NCBI RefSeq assembly: GCF_006874645.1
Contig: NZ_CP030082.1
Location: 1,860,001 to 1,924,000, forward strand
Direction: 5' to 3'
DNA: 64,000 bases
Source: Bdellovibrio sp. ZAP7
GTDB lineage: Bacteria; Bdellovibrionota; Bdellovibrionia; Bdellovibrionales; Bdellovibrionaceae
This document shows, piece after piece, positions 17,061-26,334 of the stretch. The notes beneath the pieces are model-generated. The model was not told the origin of the DNA. It did no database searches and was given only the letters and a program-made list of their open reading frames with translations. Position numbers and translations under genes: made by a program. Position 1 is the stretch's first letter, and each line of letters begins with the position of its first letter.

Positions 17061-18569
17061 CTACTGCAGTCTTGGAAGTCGCATCACGAAAGTAGTGTTC
17101 GCGGCACCGCGGTCCAAAAACAGACTTCCTTTATGATTTTTCATAATCCCCGAGGAAATACTGAGTCCCAAGCCGGTCCCTTTGCCAAGCTCCTTGGTCG
17201 TGAAGAAGGGCTGCATGATCTTTTGGGCCACGTCATCGGGAATTCTTGGACCGGAATCTGTCACGCGAATATCGATATAGTCTCCGTACTCGACGGCGTC
17301 GACACGAATCCATTTTTCCTCTGATTTTTGAGCCGCATCGAACGAATTATTCAATAGATTTAACAGCACTTGCTCGACTTGAATAACCCGGCATTCGATT
17401 TCAAAATCTTCGTCGATAGGAGAAACCTCAAGTTCCACACCGTAATTGTAAAAACGCGTTTTACAGAATTCCAAGGTTTCTTCAACCATCGCTTTGGCGG
17501 AAACCAACTCAAACGGATCTTGTTCGCCTTCACGGGAAAAGGAACGTAAGGATTTAATGATTCTTGCGATTTTGTCAGCGGTCTTGCTGATACTTTCCGC
17601 GGCCTGTTTGATTTTTTCGGGATCGAGTTTTTCTTGCTCCACCATCTGGGTCAGTTGAAAGGAGCGCGCCTGAATGACGGTCAAAGGGTTGTTAATTTCG
17701 TGAGCGATGCCCCCAGACATTTCACCAAGGGCTGCCATTTTCGCAGCGGAAATCATTTTCGCCTGGGTTTCCGCAATTTGCTTTTCCGTTTGAATTTCAC
17801 GCGTCGAATCCCAGGCCACACCATAAAACCGAGTGCCCATCTGTGATTCTTGTTTTCGGCCATACATGTTGATGTGATGAATGGAGCCATCATCGTGGCG
17901 AACTCGATAGCGAATATAAATTTCGGGATCGTTACGATTATAAGCGTCCATAAAGGCGGAGTACGAAGGCTCTCGATCTTCCGGCAAAACACGACGACGG
18001 AAGGTTTCTAAAGGATCTTCATTGGGTTGTTCTCCGTGAAGTTCAAACATGCGTTTGTCCCACACACCGATCGGAGCCACCGGGTCGTATTCAAAAGTCG
18101 CCATCTTTGCAGCTGACAACGAGAGATTTAATTTCTCCAAAGTTTGCGAAAGCTGCATTTCGTGTGCTTTTTGATCATCAATGACTGCGGCAATTCCGAC
18201 AACGCTGATCGGAACACCTTTATCATCGCGTTTAAAAACAGAAATACGATCATCAATCCAGTGATACTGACCCCATACATCTTTAAAGCGATACTCAAAG
18301 TGCAGGACTTCGCCGTCCACCATTTTGTTCAAAACATAATCACGGGACTTTTCCAGGGTTCCTAAATCGTCAGGATGCATCACTGTGGGCCAGTAATTTT
18401 GGCCCATGGCTCGAAGCTGTTCTTGAGTCCAACCGAAGCGGCTAGCGACATTTTCGTTAAACCACGCCATGGTGCCTGTTTGTAAATCAAACAGGTAGAC
18501 AGCACTCGGCAGGAATTCAAAAACCTGCTCCACAAGATTTTTTTGGTTCTTCAAAATTTCTTCAGCCAT
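17061..18569 (-). CDS. Soluble sensor histidine kinase with two PAS domains
   Basis: The 502-residue protein has PAS/PAC domains at ~15-135 and ~150-262, a short coiled linker, a HisKA domain with phospho-acceptor H290 in [11 protein letters not shown], and a HATPase domain with N-box [10 protein letters not shown] (~402-411), D-S-G (438-440) and G-K-G-T-G-L-G-L-S (462-470). No membrane segment is seen, so it senses an intracellular cue. It is divergent from pstS with ~116 nt between starts. No response regulator is adjacent. A role in phosphate control is possible from position alone. Confidence 0.9.
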   Translation of the reverse strand: MAEEILKNQKNLVEQVFEFLPSAVYLFDLQTGTMAWFNENVASRFGWTQEQLRAMGQNYWPTVMHPDDLGTLEKSRDYVLNKMVDGEVLHFEYRFKDVWGQYHWIDDRISVFKRDDKGVPISVVGIAAVIDDQKAHEMQLSQTLEKLNLSLSAAKMATFEYDPVAPIGVWDKRMFELHGEQPNEDPLETFRRRVLPEDREPSYSAFMDAYNRNDPEIYIRYRVRHDDGSIHHINMYGRKQESQMGTRFYGVAWDSTREIQTEKQIAETQAKMISAAKMAALGEMSGGIAHEINNPLTVIQARSFQLTQMVEQEKLDPEKIKQAAESISKTADKIARIIKSLRSFSREGEQDPFELVSAKAMVEETLEFCKTRFYNYGVELEVSPIDEDFEIECRVIQVEQVLLNLLNNSFDAAQKSEEKWIRVDAVEYGDYIDIRVTDSGPRIPDDVAQKIMQPFFTTKELGKGTGLGLSISSGIMKNHKGSLFLDRGAANTTFVMRLPRLQ

Positions 18570-18685
18570 ATGGCTTTAAATGATAGCTTGAACAGCCTCA
18601 TAACGCAAAATGGCTAAATCATAATCAAACCTTAACAATACACAAAAAATACCCCGTGCTAGATTCCGTTCGAATGGGAAAGTGT

Positions 18686-19702
18686 ATGAAATACCTTCAG
18701 TTACTGTCAGCTTTGCTTATATTTGCAGCATCTTTGATTTTTAGTTCGCACGCGCACGCTCAAGTGCCAGTGATTCGCATTGATGGATCCAGCACTGTGT
18801 TCCCAATTACTGAAGCCATGGCTGAGGAGTATCAAACTTCCAAACGCGGTAAAGTCCGTGTGACAGTGGGCATCTCTGGTACTGGTGGTGGCTTTAAAAA
18901 ATTCTGCCGTGGTGAAACGGACATTCAAAATGCCTCTCGTCCCATTCAAGCTGCTGAAATTGAAAAGTGTCGTGCAAAAGGTGTGACGTTTATCGAGCTT
19001 CCAATTGCATATGATGCGACAGCCATTATCGTAAGTCCTAAAAACACCTGGCTTAAATCCATCACGGTTGATGAGCTTAAAAAAATGTGGCAACCAGCAG
19101 CTCAGGGTAAAGTGATGTTGTGGTCTGATGTGAATCCCGCTTGGCCAAAAGAAAAAATGAAGCTTTACGGTGCAGGTTCTGATTCCGGGACTTTCGATTA
19201 CTTTACGGAAGCTATTGTCGGCAAAGCTAAAGCTTCACGTGGAGACTATACGGCCAGCGAAGACGACAACACCTTGGTCACGGGAGTTGCGAATGACCCC
19301 AATGCCTTGGGATATATTCCACTGGCATACGCGGAAGAGAATGTTTCAAAACTTCGCATGGTGCCAGTCGTGGGTGGCGAGAAATCACCAAAAAAAATGG
19401 AAGCAGTCATCCCAGCTCGCAAAACGGTTGAAACGGGGGATTACTTCCCACTTTCAAGACCGGTGTTCATCTACGTCAGTGCAACGTCGTTGGCTAAGCC
19501 TGAAATTTTGGAATTCGCCAATTTCTTCTTAAAGCAATGTCCAACTATCGTTCCTGAAGTTAAGTATGTTCCACTTCCAGGGTCTGCTTATACGATCGGG
19601 CAAGATCACATCAAAATCAAAAAAGTGGGAACTGTATTCGGTGGCCACTCTGAGATCGGGATTAAGATCGAAGACCTGATGAAGCGCGAAAGCGCACAGT
19701 AA
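18686..19702 (+). CDS. pstS: Phosphate ABC transporter, periplasmic binding protein
   Basis: The 338-residue product starts at ATG 18686, immediately before a classic signal peptide ([10 protein letters not shown]..., cleavage after H-A-H-A-Q). The mature protein opens with [10 protein letters not shown] and has G-I-S-G-T-G-G-G-F and [10 protein letters not shown], which form the phosphate-binding loops of PstS. It delivers inorganic phosphate to PstCA. It is first in pstS-pstC-pstA-pstB. Confidence 0.93.
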   Translation: MKYLQLLSALLIFAASLIFSSHAHAQVPVIRIDGSSTVFPITEAMAEEYQTSKRGKVRVTVGISGTGGGFKKFCRGETDIQNASRPIQAAEIEKCRAKGVTFIELPIAYDATAIIVSPKNTWLKSITVDELKKMWQPAAQGKVMLWSDVNPAWPKEKMKLYGAGSDSGTFDYFTEAIVGKAKASRGDYTASEDDNTLVTGVANDPNALGYIPLAYAEENVSKLRMVPVVGGEKSPKKMEAVIPARKTVETGDYFPLSRPVFIYVSATSLAKPEILEFANFFLKQCPTIVPEVKYVPLPGSAYTIGQDHIKIKKVGTVFGGHSEIGIKIEDLMKRESAQ

Positions 19703-19713
19703 GAAGTCACACC

Positions 19714-20652
19714 GTGAGTAAAAAACAACTTAAGAAACTATCTGAATTTACCTCTGCGGATCATCCTGTCCGCCGCATGCGCCGTTTGAAGGAACGCTTA
19801 ATCGAGGGCGCTTTATTCCTGGCGGCAGCAAGCTCCGTATTTGTAACCTTGGGGATCGTCGGTATCCTGATTACCGAAAGTATTCCATTTTTTGAACACG
19901 TAAGCATTTGGGATTTCCTGACAGACCGTGAGTGGACGCCGTTATTTGAAAATGCCCATTATGGAATTTTGCCGCTGCTTTGCGGGACATTCTTAACGAC
20001 AATCATCGCGTTGATCATCGCGATTCCCTTGGGAACAGTGGCGGCAGCATTCTTAAGTGAATATGTTCGTCCGAATGTGCGTGAAGTGTTAAAGCCGGTT
20101 TTAGAGCTATTGGCAGCGGTGCCAACGGTGGTTTACGGTTACTTTGCTCTTTTGTTCGTGACCCCACTTTTGCAAAAAGTTTTCCCTTCCATGGGGGGCT
20201 TTAACGTACTCAGTGCAGGGCTCGTGATGGGTGTGATGATCATTCCTTACATCAGCAGCTTAAGTGAAGATGCCATGCGCGCAGTGCCCGGACATTTGCG
20301 TGAAGCTTCGTTTGCAGTGGGTGCTTCTCGTATGCAGACGGCCTTCCGTGTGGTTATTCCGGCGGCTTTCTCGGGTATCACGTCAGCTTACATCCTGGGT
20401 ATTTCCCGTGCGCTGGGGGAGACGATGGTCGTTGCGATCGCAGCCGGCATGCAGCCAAATCTCACTTTAAATCCTCTTGAGCCCTCAGCTACGATCACAG
20501 CTTTTATCGTGCAAGTAAGTCTGGGAGATCTCCCGCACGGATCGATTGGATATCAATCGATCTATGTCGCGGGACTCAGTCTTCTGTGTCTAACGTTATG
20601 TTTTAATGTGATTGGTTTGTGGCTTCGTAAAAAGTTTCAGGAGAAGGAATAG
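19714..20652 (+). CDS. pstC: Phosphate ABC transporter permease PstC
   Basis: The 312-residue protein starts at GTG 19714, 11 nt after pstS. About six membrane helices are visible, with the permease motif P-T-V-V-Y-G-Y and the EAA-loop region R-E-A-S-F-A-V-G-A-S-R. It forms the inner-membrane channel with PstA. Confidence 0.92.
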   Translation: MSKKQLKKLSEFTSADHPVRRMRRLKERLIEGALFLAAASSVFVTLGIVGILITESIPFFEHVSIWDFLTDREWTPLFENAHYGILPLLCGTFLTTIIALIIAIPLGTVAAAFLSEYVRPNVREVLKPVLELLAAVPTVVYGYFALLFVTPLLQKVFPSMGGFNVLSAGLVMGVMIIPYISSLSEDAMRAVPGHLREASFAVGASRMQTAFRVVIPAAFSGITSAYILGISRALGETMVVAIAAGMQPNLTLNPLEPSATITAFIVQVSLGDLPHGSIGYQSIYVAGLSLLCLTLCFNVIGLWLRKKFQEKE

Positions 20653-21570
20653 ATGGAATCCAGACAAGACCTTCTTGCCAATATTAAACGTCGTCAGCTG
20701 TGGGATTTTTTCTTCGCACTGGCGGGGCTTCTTGCATTATTATTTGCTTTGGTGACGTTGCTTGCGTTGATTGTGGATCTGGCGATGACAGGTGTTCCGC
20801 GTATCAACTTTGATTTCTTCACAAACTTCCCATCGCGTTTCCCGGAAAAAGCAGGGATTTTGTCTGCGTGGGTGGGCTCTTTTTGTATCATGCTGACAAC
20901 AGCATTCTGTGCGATTCCTTTGGGAGTGGCGGCAGCCGTTTACCTTGAAGAGTACGCTAAAAAGAACTGGGTTTCCTCCCTGATTGAACTCAATATCGTG
21001 AACCTGGCGGGAATTCCATCCATCACTTACGGTTTGATGGCACTTGGACTTTTTGTGTACAAATTAAAATTAGGTCAAAGTATTCTAACTGCGGGTCTAA
21101 CTTTGGGTTTATTGGTGTTGCCAATCATTATCGTAACCACTCGTGAGGCCATCAGATCCATTCCCAATATTATTCGTGAAGCTAGCTACGCAATGGGAGC
21201 CAGCAAGTGGCAAACCATCCGCTATCATATTTTACCGTACTCTTCCGGTGGTATTTTGACTGGCGTGATTATTTCCCTTTCGCGTGCGATCGGTGAAACA
21301 GCTCCTTTGATCACGATTGGTGCCTTGACGTTTATCGCGTTTTTACCAACGTCGCCGGTTGATACGCATTTACCGTATTTAAATTTCAAATGGTTGATGG
21401 ATCCGTTCACAGTCATGCCGATTCAAATGTTTAACTGGTTGTCTCGTCCCCAAGCGGCGTTCCACACGAATGCAGCAGCCACCGGTGTGGTGTTGTTGTT
21501 GATGACGTTGATAATGAATGGGGGAGCCATCTGGCTTCGTTCCCGCTTCCGCAAAAAAATGAAGTGGTAA
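20653..21570 (+). CDS. pstA: Phosphate ABC transporter permease PstA
   Basis: The 305-residue protein starts directly after the pstC stop, with AGGAG overlapping the end of pstC. It has about six helices, G-I-P-S-I-T-Y-G-L and the EAA loop R-E-A-S-Y-A-M-G-A-S-K. It pairs with PstC. An 80-nt gap, AT-rich and without a gene, separates it from pstB. Confidence 0.92.
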   Translation: MESRQDLLANIKRRQLWDFFFALAGLLALLFALVTLLALIVDLAMTGVPRINFDFFTNFPSRFPEKAGILSAWVGSFCIMLTTAFCAIPLGVAAAVYLEEYAKKNWVSSLIELNIVNLAGIPSITYGLMALGLFVYKLKLGQSILTAGLTLGLLVLPIIIVTTREAIRSIPNIIREASYAMGASKWQTIRYHILPYSSGGILTGVIISLSRAIGETAPLITIGALTFIAFLPTSPVDTHLPYLNFKWLMDPFTVMPIQMFNWLSRPQAAFHTNAAATGVVLLLMTLIMNGGAIWLRSRFRKKMKW

Positions 21571-21650
21571 AAGGTACGACACAATTTCTCCATTTGTTTT
21601 TTGAAAGCAAAATGTCCGAAGAAGTTTAGTTTTAGAGTTTAGGAAGTTTT

Positions 21651-22424
21651 ATGAGTAACGAATTAGTACTAAGAGCCGAAGTAAAAGATCTGGTTTTCTC
21701 TTATGGAGAGAAAAAGGTTTTGAACGGTATTACTTTGCCTATTTACGAAAACCGCGTGACGGCGCTGATTGGACCTTCCGGTTGTGGTAAGACGACTTTG
21801 CTTCGTTGTTTTAATCGTATGCATGATCTGTATGCGAATGCTCATTATCAAGGTGAAATCACTCTGCATCCGGATGGCATCAATATTTTGGGTAAAGACA
21901 TTGATCCTATGGAAGTGCGCATGCGTATCGGGATGGTTTTTCAAAAACCAAATCCGTTTCCAAAAAGCATTTATGAAAACGTGGCTTACGGTCTAAAAGT
22001 TCGCGGTGTGAAAAAGAAAGCCTTCATCGAAGAGCGCGTTGAAAAGTCACTTCAGCAAGCCGGTCTTTGGACGGAAGTTAAAGATCGCTTGAGTTCTTCA
22101 GCAACGGCATTATCAGGCGGTCAGCAGCAACGTCTGTGCATCGCTCGCGCATTAGCAACAGAGCCAGAAATCTTGCTACTAGATGAGCCGACGTCTGCCT
22201 TGGATCCGATTTCCACTCGTCACATCGAAGAGCTTATTCAAGAGCTTCGTAAGGACGTGACCATCGCTATCGTCACGCACAGTCTGCATCAGGCAGCCCG
22301 TGTTTCAGATTATACGGCGTTTATGTACCTGGGTGATTTGATTGAATTCGGTGGAAGTGATCAAGTGTTTACGAATCCGAAAGATCAAAAGACCGAGAAC
22401 TATATCACAGGCCGCTTCGGTTAA
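21651..22424 (+). CDS. pstB: Phosphate ABC transporter ATPase PstB
   Basis: The 257-residue protein has Walker [10 protein letters not shown], signature L-S-G-G-Q-Q-Q-R, Walker B I-L-L-L-D-E-P and the switch His in V-T-H-S. The F-Q-K-P-N-P-F-P Q-loop is characteristic of PstB. TAGGAAG precedes the ATG. It ends the pst operon; no phoU follows in this window. Confidence 0.94.
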   Translation: MSNELVLRAEVKDLVFSYGEKKVLNGITLPIYENRVTALIGPSGCGKTTLLRCFNRMHDLYANAHYQGEITLHPDGINILGKDIDPMEVRMRIGMVFQKPNPFPKSIYENVAYGLKVRGVKKKAFIEERVEKSLQQAGLWTEVKDRLSSSATALSGGQQQRLCIARALATEPEILLLDEPTSALDPISTRHIEELIQELRKDVTIAIVTHSLHQAARVSDYTAFMYLGDLIEFGGSDQVFTNPKDQKTENYITGRFG

Positions 22425-22427
22425 CCC

Positions 22428-22495
22428 GGATCGGTGAAGAAGGCACGACTGCGTTGTTGAATCGTGCCTTACGCTTGTACCTTTTTGACCGATCC
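22428..22495 (+). terminator. Nested hairpin after pstB, possible 3'-end structure
   Basis: An outer 8-bp stem (GGATCGGT 22428-22435 with ACCGATCC 22488-22495) encloses an inner 9-bp stem (AAGGCACGA 22440-22448 with TCGTGCCTT 22462-22470). A CTTTTT run lies between the inner and outer right arms. The inner stem may end pst transcription, though the T-run is 11 nt after it. It separates pstB from the converging gene. Confidence 0.5.
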
Positions 22496-22507
22496 TTGTG
22501 ACCAGTT

Positions 22508-22882
22508 TTAAGCTTCCTTTTTTTCCATTCGCACTACGCGTGCGCAGCTTTGGCAGATTTCGGTGACCGGCCAGTTGAGTTCGCCTTTTCCGACTTTGAT
22601 GTTATTTCCGCAATGAGGGCAGGTGGTTTTTCCATCTAAAACCTGTCCTTCAGACTTAAAGCCTTTCCAGGCAAAGAAAAACCCTAGAAAGAAAAACAGT
22701 GGCACTAAAACAAAGTGAACGACTGGCAACAGAACAGAGATTAAAGACAATCCCCACCAAAGTGCGAGCTTTTTAAGGGCCGTGCGCGTTTTGTCAGATT
22801 GATTAAAAATTTTGATTTCAAGCTCGCCAGATGTGCGGCGCTCATCCATCACGTTTGATTCGATGCTAATTTTTTCAGTCAT
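22508..22882 (-). CDS. Small membrane protein with C-terminal zinc ribbon
   Basis: The product has 124 residues from ATG 22882; an upstream in-frame start at 22948 adds a basic stretch without family support. One hydrophobic region of about 45 residues (W-G-L-S-L-I-S-V to F-F-A-W-K-G) can form two helices. It is followed by a cytoplasmic zinc ribbon: C-P-H-C-G-N-N ... C-Q-S-C-A-R. Function unknown. It has its own promoter region, shared with the divergent NfrA-like operon. Confidence 0.7.
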   Translation of the reverse strand: MTEKISIESNVMDERRTSGELEIKIFNQSDKTRTALKKLALWWGLSLISVLLPVVHFVLVPLFFFLGFFFAWKGFKSEGQVLDGKTTCPHCGNNIKVGKGELNWPVTEICQSCARVVRMEKKEA

Positions 22883-23082
22883 GTCATGAAGCTTACGCCT
22901 AACAAATGATAATAGATATACGCGCCGTTTCGATGCAACGCCCAACACTCAGGTACGCTAAGAAGTTTGTATTCCAGCAAGCGATCCGGACTTTCACGTT
23001 CGTAACTCCTCTTTAGAAATGCCTTCTTTTAACCTCATTTTTCGTCGGAACTTTCTAATTTCCAACCAGTTCGGAGAATGAA

Positions 23083-23904
23083 ATGCGTCAGATAAAAGTG
23101 GCCATCATGGCGATGGCACTTGTCGGTTTAACACAGTCAGTGATGGCACAATCTCAAGGCGGAAGTGCGGAGGCCGCGGCCTCGGATGTGCCCGCAACTC
23201 TTTCCATGCCCATGGATTCTTCCACTTTGATCCTTAAAAAAGGCTTTTTCGATTTTTATTCCGAAAGCAGCTATTACTACGACTATGATTTCGTGACAGA
23301 TTCACGACTTCGTTACTATCAACCAGTGACTGATCTCGGCTCCATTGGAGTCTCTGCCTATATCGGTGCGAACATCCAGTATCAATCACCGGGTGCGAGT
23401 GAAAAATACTATGACAATACTTTTAATCCAAATGTGGGTTTGCAATTTCAATTTGTACCAGGGGTGAAACTAAATGCTCAAGTCGGTTACCGAACAGTGA
23501 CAGGAATGAACGATGAACCCCGTCAGACCACTTGGGACCCGCGTCTGGTATTTAGCGCCGGTGATATTTTGATGTGGGGAATGACCAGAAACTTTACCGA
23601 GGGGTATCTTGAGTCAGCCTTTGTTCCGCGTTTGGATCGAACACCCGTGTCTTTGGTTTGGATCAAGCAAGGGTATCGTTGGTTTCCCAAAGCGAAGCTC
23701 TCCCTGGATGCCTATGGCGAAGGTTATCAACGTGTCAGCAACAGTGAAGATCTGGGGCCGACAATTACCGAGTGGCGCGCCGGGGGGCGTTCTACCTGGA
23801 CTGAAAAATCCTGGAACATCAGTGCGCTCGTTTATCATCCCTTTCCTAAACATGTTTCCAGCGGAGAAATTGAAGGCTTGGTAACTTTGGGAGGCCAGTT
23901 TTAA
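23083..23904 (+). CDS. NfrA C-terminal-domain-like outer-membrane protein
   Basis: The 273-residue protein has a signal peptide (residues ~1-23, ending V-M-A-Q) and then alternating aromatic/polar beta-strand-like sequence with many Tyr, such as S-S-Y-Y-Y-D-Y-D-F and G-L-Q-F-Q-F-V-P-G. It resembles the C-terminal barrel region of NfrA, the E. coli outer-membrane protein used by phage N4, and lacks NfrA's long N-terminal TPR part. The gene for an NfrB-like transferase overlaps its stop (TAATG), which supports this reading. I infer an export channel for the polymer made by the partner. CGGAGAATGAA before the ATG is a good ribosome site. Confidence 0.6.
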   Translation: MRQIKVAIMAMALVGLTQSVMAQSQGGSAEAAASDVPATLSMPMDSSTLILKKGFFDFYSESSYYYDYDFVTDSRLRYYQPVTDLGSIGVSAYIGANIQYQSPGASEKYYDNTFNPNVGLQFQFVPGVKLNAQVGYRTVTGMNDEPRQTTWDPRLVFSAGDILMWGMTRNFTEGYLESAFVPRLDRTPVSLVWIKQGYRWFPKAKLSLDAYGEGYQRVSNSEDLGPTITEWRAGGRSTWTEKSWNISALVYHPFPKHVSSGEIEGLVTLGGQF

Positions 23905-25304
23905 TGGAGAACGTGGGACTAACAGACCTATTTTCAACGCTTACATATTCCGTAATCATCGCGACCAGCGTTTTTATCTTGGATGATCTTTTTATTGATC
24001 TGATCGCCCTTATTAAACGTCTTCGCCCACTGGCGATCTCGAAGCAGACCTTGCAATTGATGAAGCAAATGGACCAAAAATCCATCGCCATCATGATCGC
24101 AAATTGGAAAGAGGCCGAAGTCATCGGTCCTATGATCCGCGGAAATATCCGCGGCATCGACTATCATAACTATAAATTCTTTTTGGGGGTTTACCCCAAT
24201 GACACAGCAACTTGGGAAGAGGCCGCTCGTTTAGAAAAGCTCTATCCAGATAAAGTAACAGTGGTTGTGAATTCAGAACCAGGACCCACTTCCAAAGGGC
24301 AAATGCTGAACGAAATTGCCCGACAAATTCTGGAATCAGAAAAACAGACCGGAAAAAGAATGGATTTATTCCTGCTGCAAGACTCTGAAGATGTTTTGCA
24401 CCCCCATGCCTTTTCGCTTCTAAACTATTTTAGTCGCGAGGCCGACTTTATTCAAATTCCCGTGTTCTCCTTTGATGTCCCAAAAACTTCCTTGGTCGGG
24501 GGAGTGTACATTGATGAATTCAGTGAGTCCCACACCAAAGATCTTTTAGTACGGCAGGCTCTCGGGGCAGCAATTCCGTCGGCCGGAGTGGGGACATGTA
24601 TTTCTCGTGAATTCGTCAAAGCCATGATGCTTCATCAAGAGGGCCAATTGATGAAGGAAGACACTTTGACTGAAGACTATCACTTAGGAATCACGGCAAA
24701 GCCCATGGGGTTTAAATCGCGTTTCGTCTGTGCTCAGTTGGTCGATGAAAATGGCGGCAGAGAATTCATCGCGACACGTGAATACTTCCCGAATAAGTTC
24801 ACCGCCAGCGTTCGCCAAAAATCCCGTTGGACCTTAGGAATTGCATATCAAGGTCTTGCGAACCTTCAGTGGTCCGGTGGATTGATTGACCGTTACTTTT
24901 TACTGCGGGATCGAAAAGGTCCTGCGTGCAGTGTGCTAACCGTTTTTTCCCTGATCGTACTTTTGGGTATGATCTCATTGCAAATGGTGGACGGTGAAAT
25001 TCCACCTCTTTTGCGCACGGATTTTTTCTCCGTACTCTTGACCTTTAATGCTCTAGCGATGTTTTTAAGAATTGTGCAAAGAATGTCTGCTGTGAACCGC
25101 GTGAATGATTTCAGCCAGGCCGCAATGGTTCCGGTGCGCTGGTTGGTTGCGAACGCTGTTAATGTTCTGGCTTCGTTAAAAGCGCATTTGCAGTACCGGG
25201 AAAGTGTTAAAACAGGAAAACGACCCGTGTGGATTAAAACCGAACACCAGATGCCAGCGCATTTCGGAATGGATCTCTCCGAGGTCGAGGTTCAAACCAA
25301 ATGA
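23904..25304 (+). CDS. NfrB-like processive family 2 glycosyltransferase
   Basis: The 466-residue protein has an N-terminal helix (~10-38), a GT2 domain with A-N-W-K-E-A-E-V-I-G (66-75), G-V-Y-P-N-D (95-100), P-G-P-T-S-K-G (126-132), the DxD-like Q-D-S-E-D (159-163), T-L-T-E-D-Y-H (254-260) and an R-Q-K-S-R-W (QxxRW) motif, then C-terminal helices. The D, TED and QxxRW set marks processive synthases (cellulose/NfrB type). E. coli NfrB makes a ManNAc-based exopolysaccharide under c-di-GMP control. This protein is much shorter and lacks the C-terminal c-di-GMP-binding MshEN domain. It is coupled by TAATG upstream and ATGA downstream. Confidence 0.75.
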   Translation: MENVGLTDLFSTLTYSVIIATSVFILDDLFIDLIALIKRLRPLAISKQTLQLMKQMDQKSIAIMIANWKEAEVIGPMIRGNIRGIDYHNYKFFLGVYPNDTATWEEAARLEKLYPDKVTVVVNSEPGPTSKGQMLNEIARQILESEKQTGKRMDLFLLQDSEDVLHPHAFSLLNYFSREADFIQIPVFSFDVPKTSLVGGVYIDEFSESHTKDLLVRQALGAAIPSAGVGTCISREFVKAMMLHQEGQLMKEDTLTEDYHLGITAKPMGFKSRFVCAQLVDENGGREFIATREYFPNKFTASVRQKSRWTLGIAYQGLANLQWSGGLIDRYFLLRDRKGPACSVLTVFSLIVLLGMISLQMVDGEIPPLLRTDFFSVLLTFNALAMFLRIVQRMSAVNRVNDFSQAAMVPVRWLVANAVNVLASLKAHLQYRESVKTGKRPVWIKTEHQMPAHFGMDLSEVEVQTK

Positions 25305-25987
25305 AGAAATACATTTTCGCTTCGATGTTAATTTTGACGGCAGCTTTCGCGACCCTCGCGGAGCTTCAGGTTTCAAAACCATCAGGTGAAAGATGTATTT
25401 TGGTGATTTATGATAATGCAAAAGTGCTCAGCAGTATTCGCAGCTCACTTGCGCATTTTCCCGAATTTCAAAGCCATATGATTGCCATGGCTGACTATGA
25501 AGCTGGAACCATAGAACGGTGTCAGGCCACGTTTATCGTGAATACAGAATTTGATAATCAAGTCCCGCGCCGCCTGGTCGAAGACTATTTGGCAGCGGAA
25601 AAGCATGTAGTGTGGATGGGATATAACATTTGGTATCTGGGAGAGCAGTTAAGTAAAAAGCTCGGCATTCGCTATATCGGATCCCTCTCGAAAGTGCGTA
25701 ATCAGTCTTGCGCCTATTTTTATATGGGCCATTCGGCTCGCTGTGATGACGAGGGCCTCTCAATGCAGCCGGAAATCGTGCCAACCAATGAAGTGCGAAT
25801 CGAAATCATGGCTGAAAGTCGCACCCGGGGGCGGGAGCTAAGTCCTTATGTTGTGCGCGCAAAAAACCTTTTTTACATGGCCGATGTCAACTTCGGAAGC
25901 GTCTTTCAGGCACTACTCACTGAATTTGTGGGCAGTCCGATGCGGGTAAAAACCCTAAAACCACAGCAAGTCGCTGGCCCCAACTGA
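25301..25987 (+). CDS. Exported protein resembling the N-terminal part of DUF2334-type deacetylase proteins
   Basis: The 228-residue product has a signal peptide (K-K-Y-I-F-A-S-M..., cleavage near A-T-L-A). The mature part contains L-V-I-Y-D-N-A, F-I-V-N-T-E-F-D-N and V-V-W-M-G-Y-N-I-W-Y-L-G, like the domain that precedes the catalytic part of DUF2334 polysaccharide-deacetylase proteins (from memory; moderate trust). The deacetylase half itself (NodB-like D/H/H motifs) is absent. ATGA overlap with the NfrB-like gene places it in the same pathway, perhaps polymer modification or export. GC-rich hairpin-like sequence without a clear T-run lies after it. Confidence 0.55.
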   Translation: MKKYIFASMLILTAAFATLAELQVSKPSGERCILVIYDNAKVLSSIRSSLAHFPEFQSHMIAMADYEAGTIERCQATFIVNTEFDNQVPRRLVEDYLAAEKHVVWMGYNIWYLGEQLSKKLGIRYIGSLSKVRNQSCAYFYMGHSARCDDEGLSMQPEIVPTNEVRIEIMAESRTRGRELSPYVVRAKNLFYMADVNFGSVFQALLTEFVGSPMRVKTLKPQQVAGPN

Positions 25988-26028
25988 ATTGGCCTTGACC
26001 TGGTCCTGTCCTTTTTTAGAATAAAGGC

Positions 26029-26334
26029 ATGACATCATTTCACTCAGACAAATATTTTATCCGTGATTCCGTTTACAACTTGGTCGAGCTATCTCTCTTG
26101 GCGAGAATGTATGAAGAAAACTGTCTGCCAACTTCGGGCAACGGTGTTCTGAATAAAACTTCTTTGTCCCAGACGCTTTTAAAAATGAAAGCAACGGAAG
26201 GTAAAGGTCAACTCCGCGTGGCTATTCATGATACGGATCCCGTGGGCTTTTACTGGAACTACGAAGGTCATGAAACGCTATGGGTTCATCCCACGCATCG
26301 TGCAGAAGGTGTTGAACAAGGGCTTCGTGGATGA
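26029..26334 (+). CDS. Mini GNAT-like protein (partial acetyltransferase fold)
   Basis: The 101-residue product ends with V-A-I-H-D-T-D-P-V-G-F-Y-W and L-W-V-H-P-T-H-R-A-E-G-V, which reads like the central strands and the start of the acetyl-CoA loop (R/Q-x-x-G-x-G/A) of GNAT enzymes, but it stops right there, without the rest of motif A and motif B. It may be a truncated acetyltransferase or a small fold of its own. The stop overlaps the start of the next gene (ATGA), so both are made together. The ribosome site (AAAGGC) is weak. Confidence 0.5.
   Translation: MTSFHSDKYFIRDSVYNLVELSLLARMYEENCLPTSGNGVLNKTSLSQTLLKMKATEGKGQLRVAIHDTDPVGFYWNYEGHETLWVHPTHRAEGVEQGLRG

Noticed and set aside
18570-18685. 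Possible PHO box upstream of pstS (CTTAACAAT near 18631)
   Set aside because: Only one half-site-like word is seen, without a second copy at the right spacing, so I do not call it.
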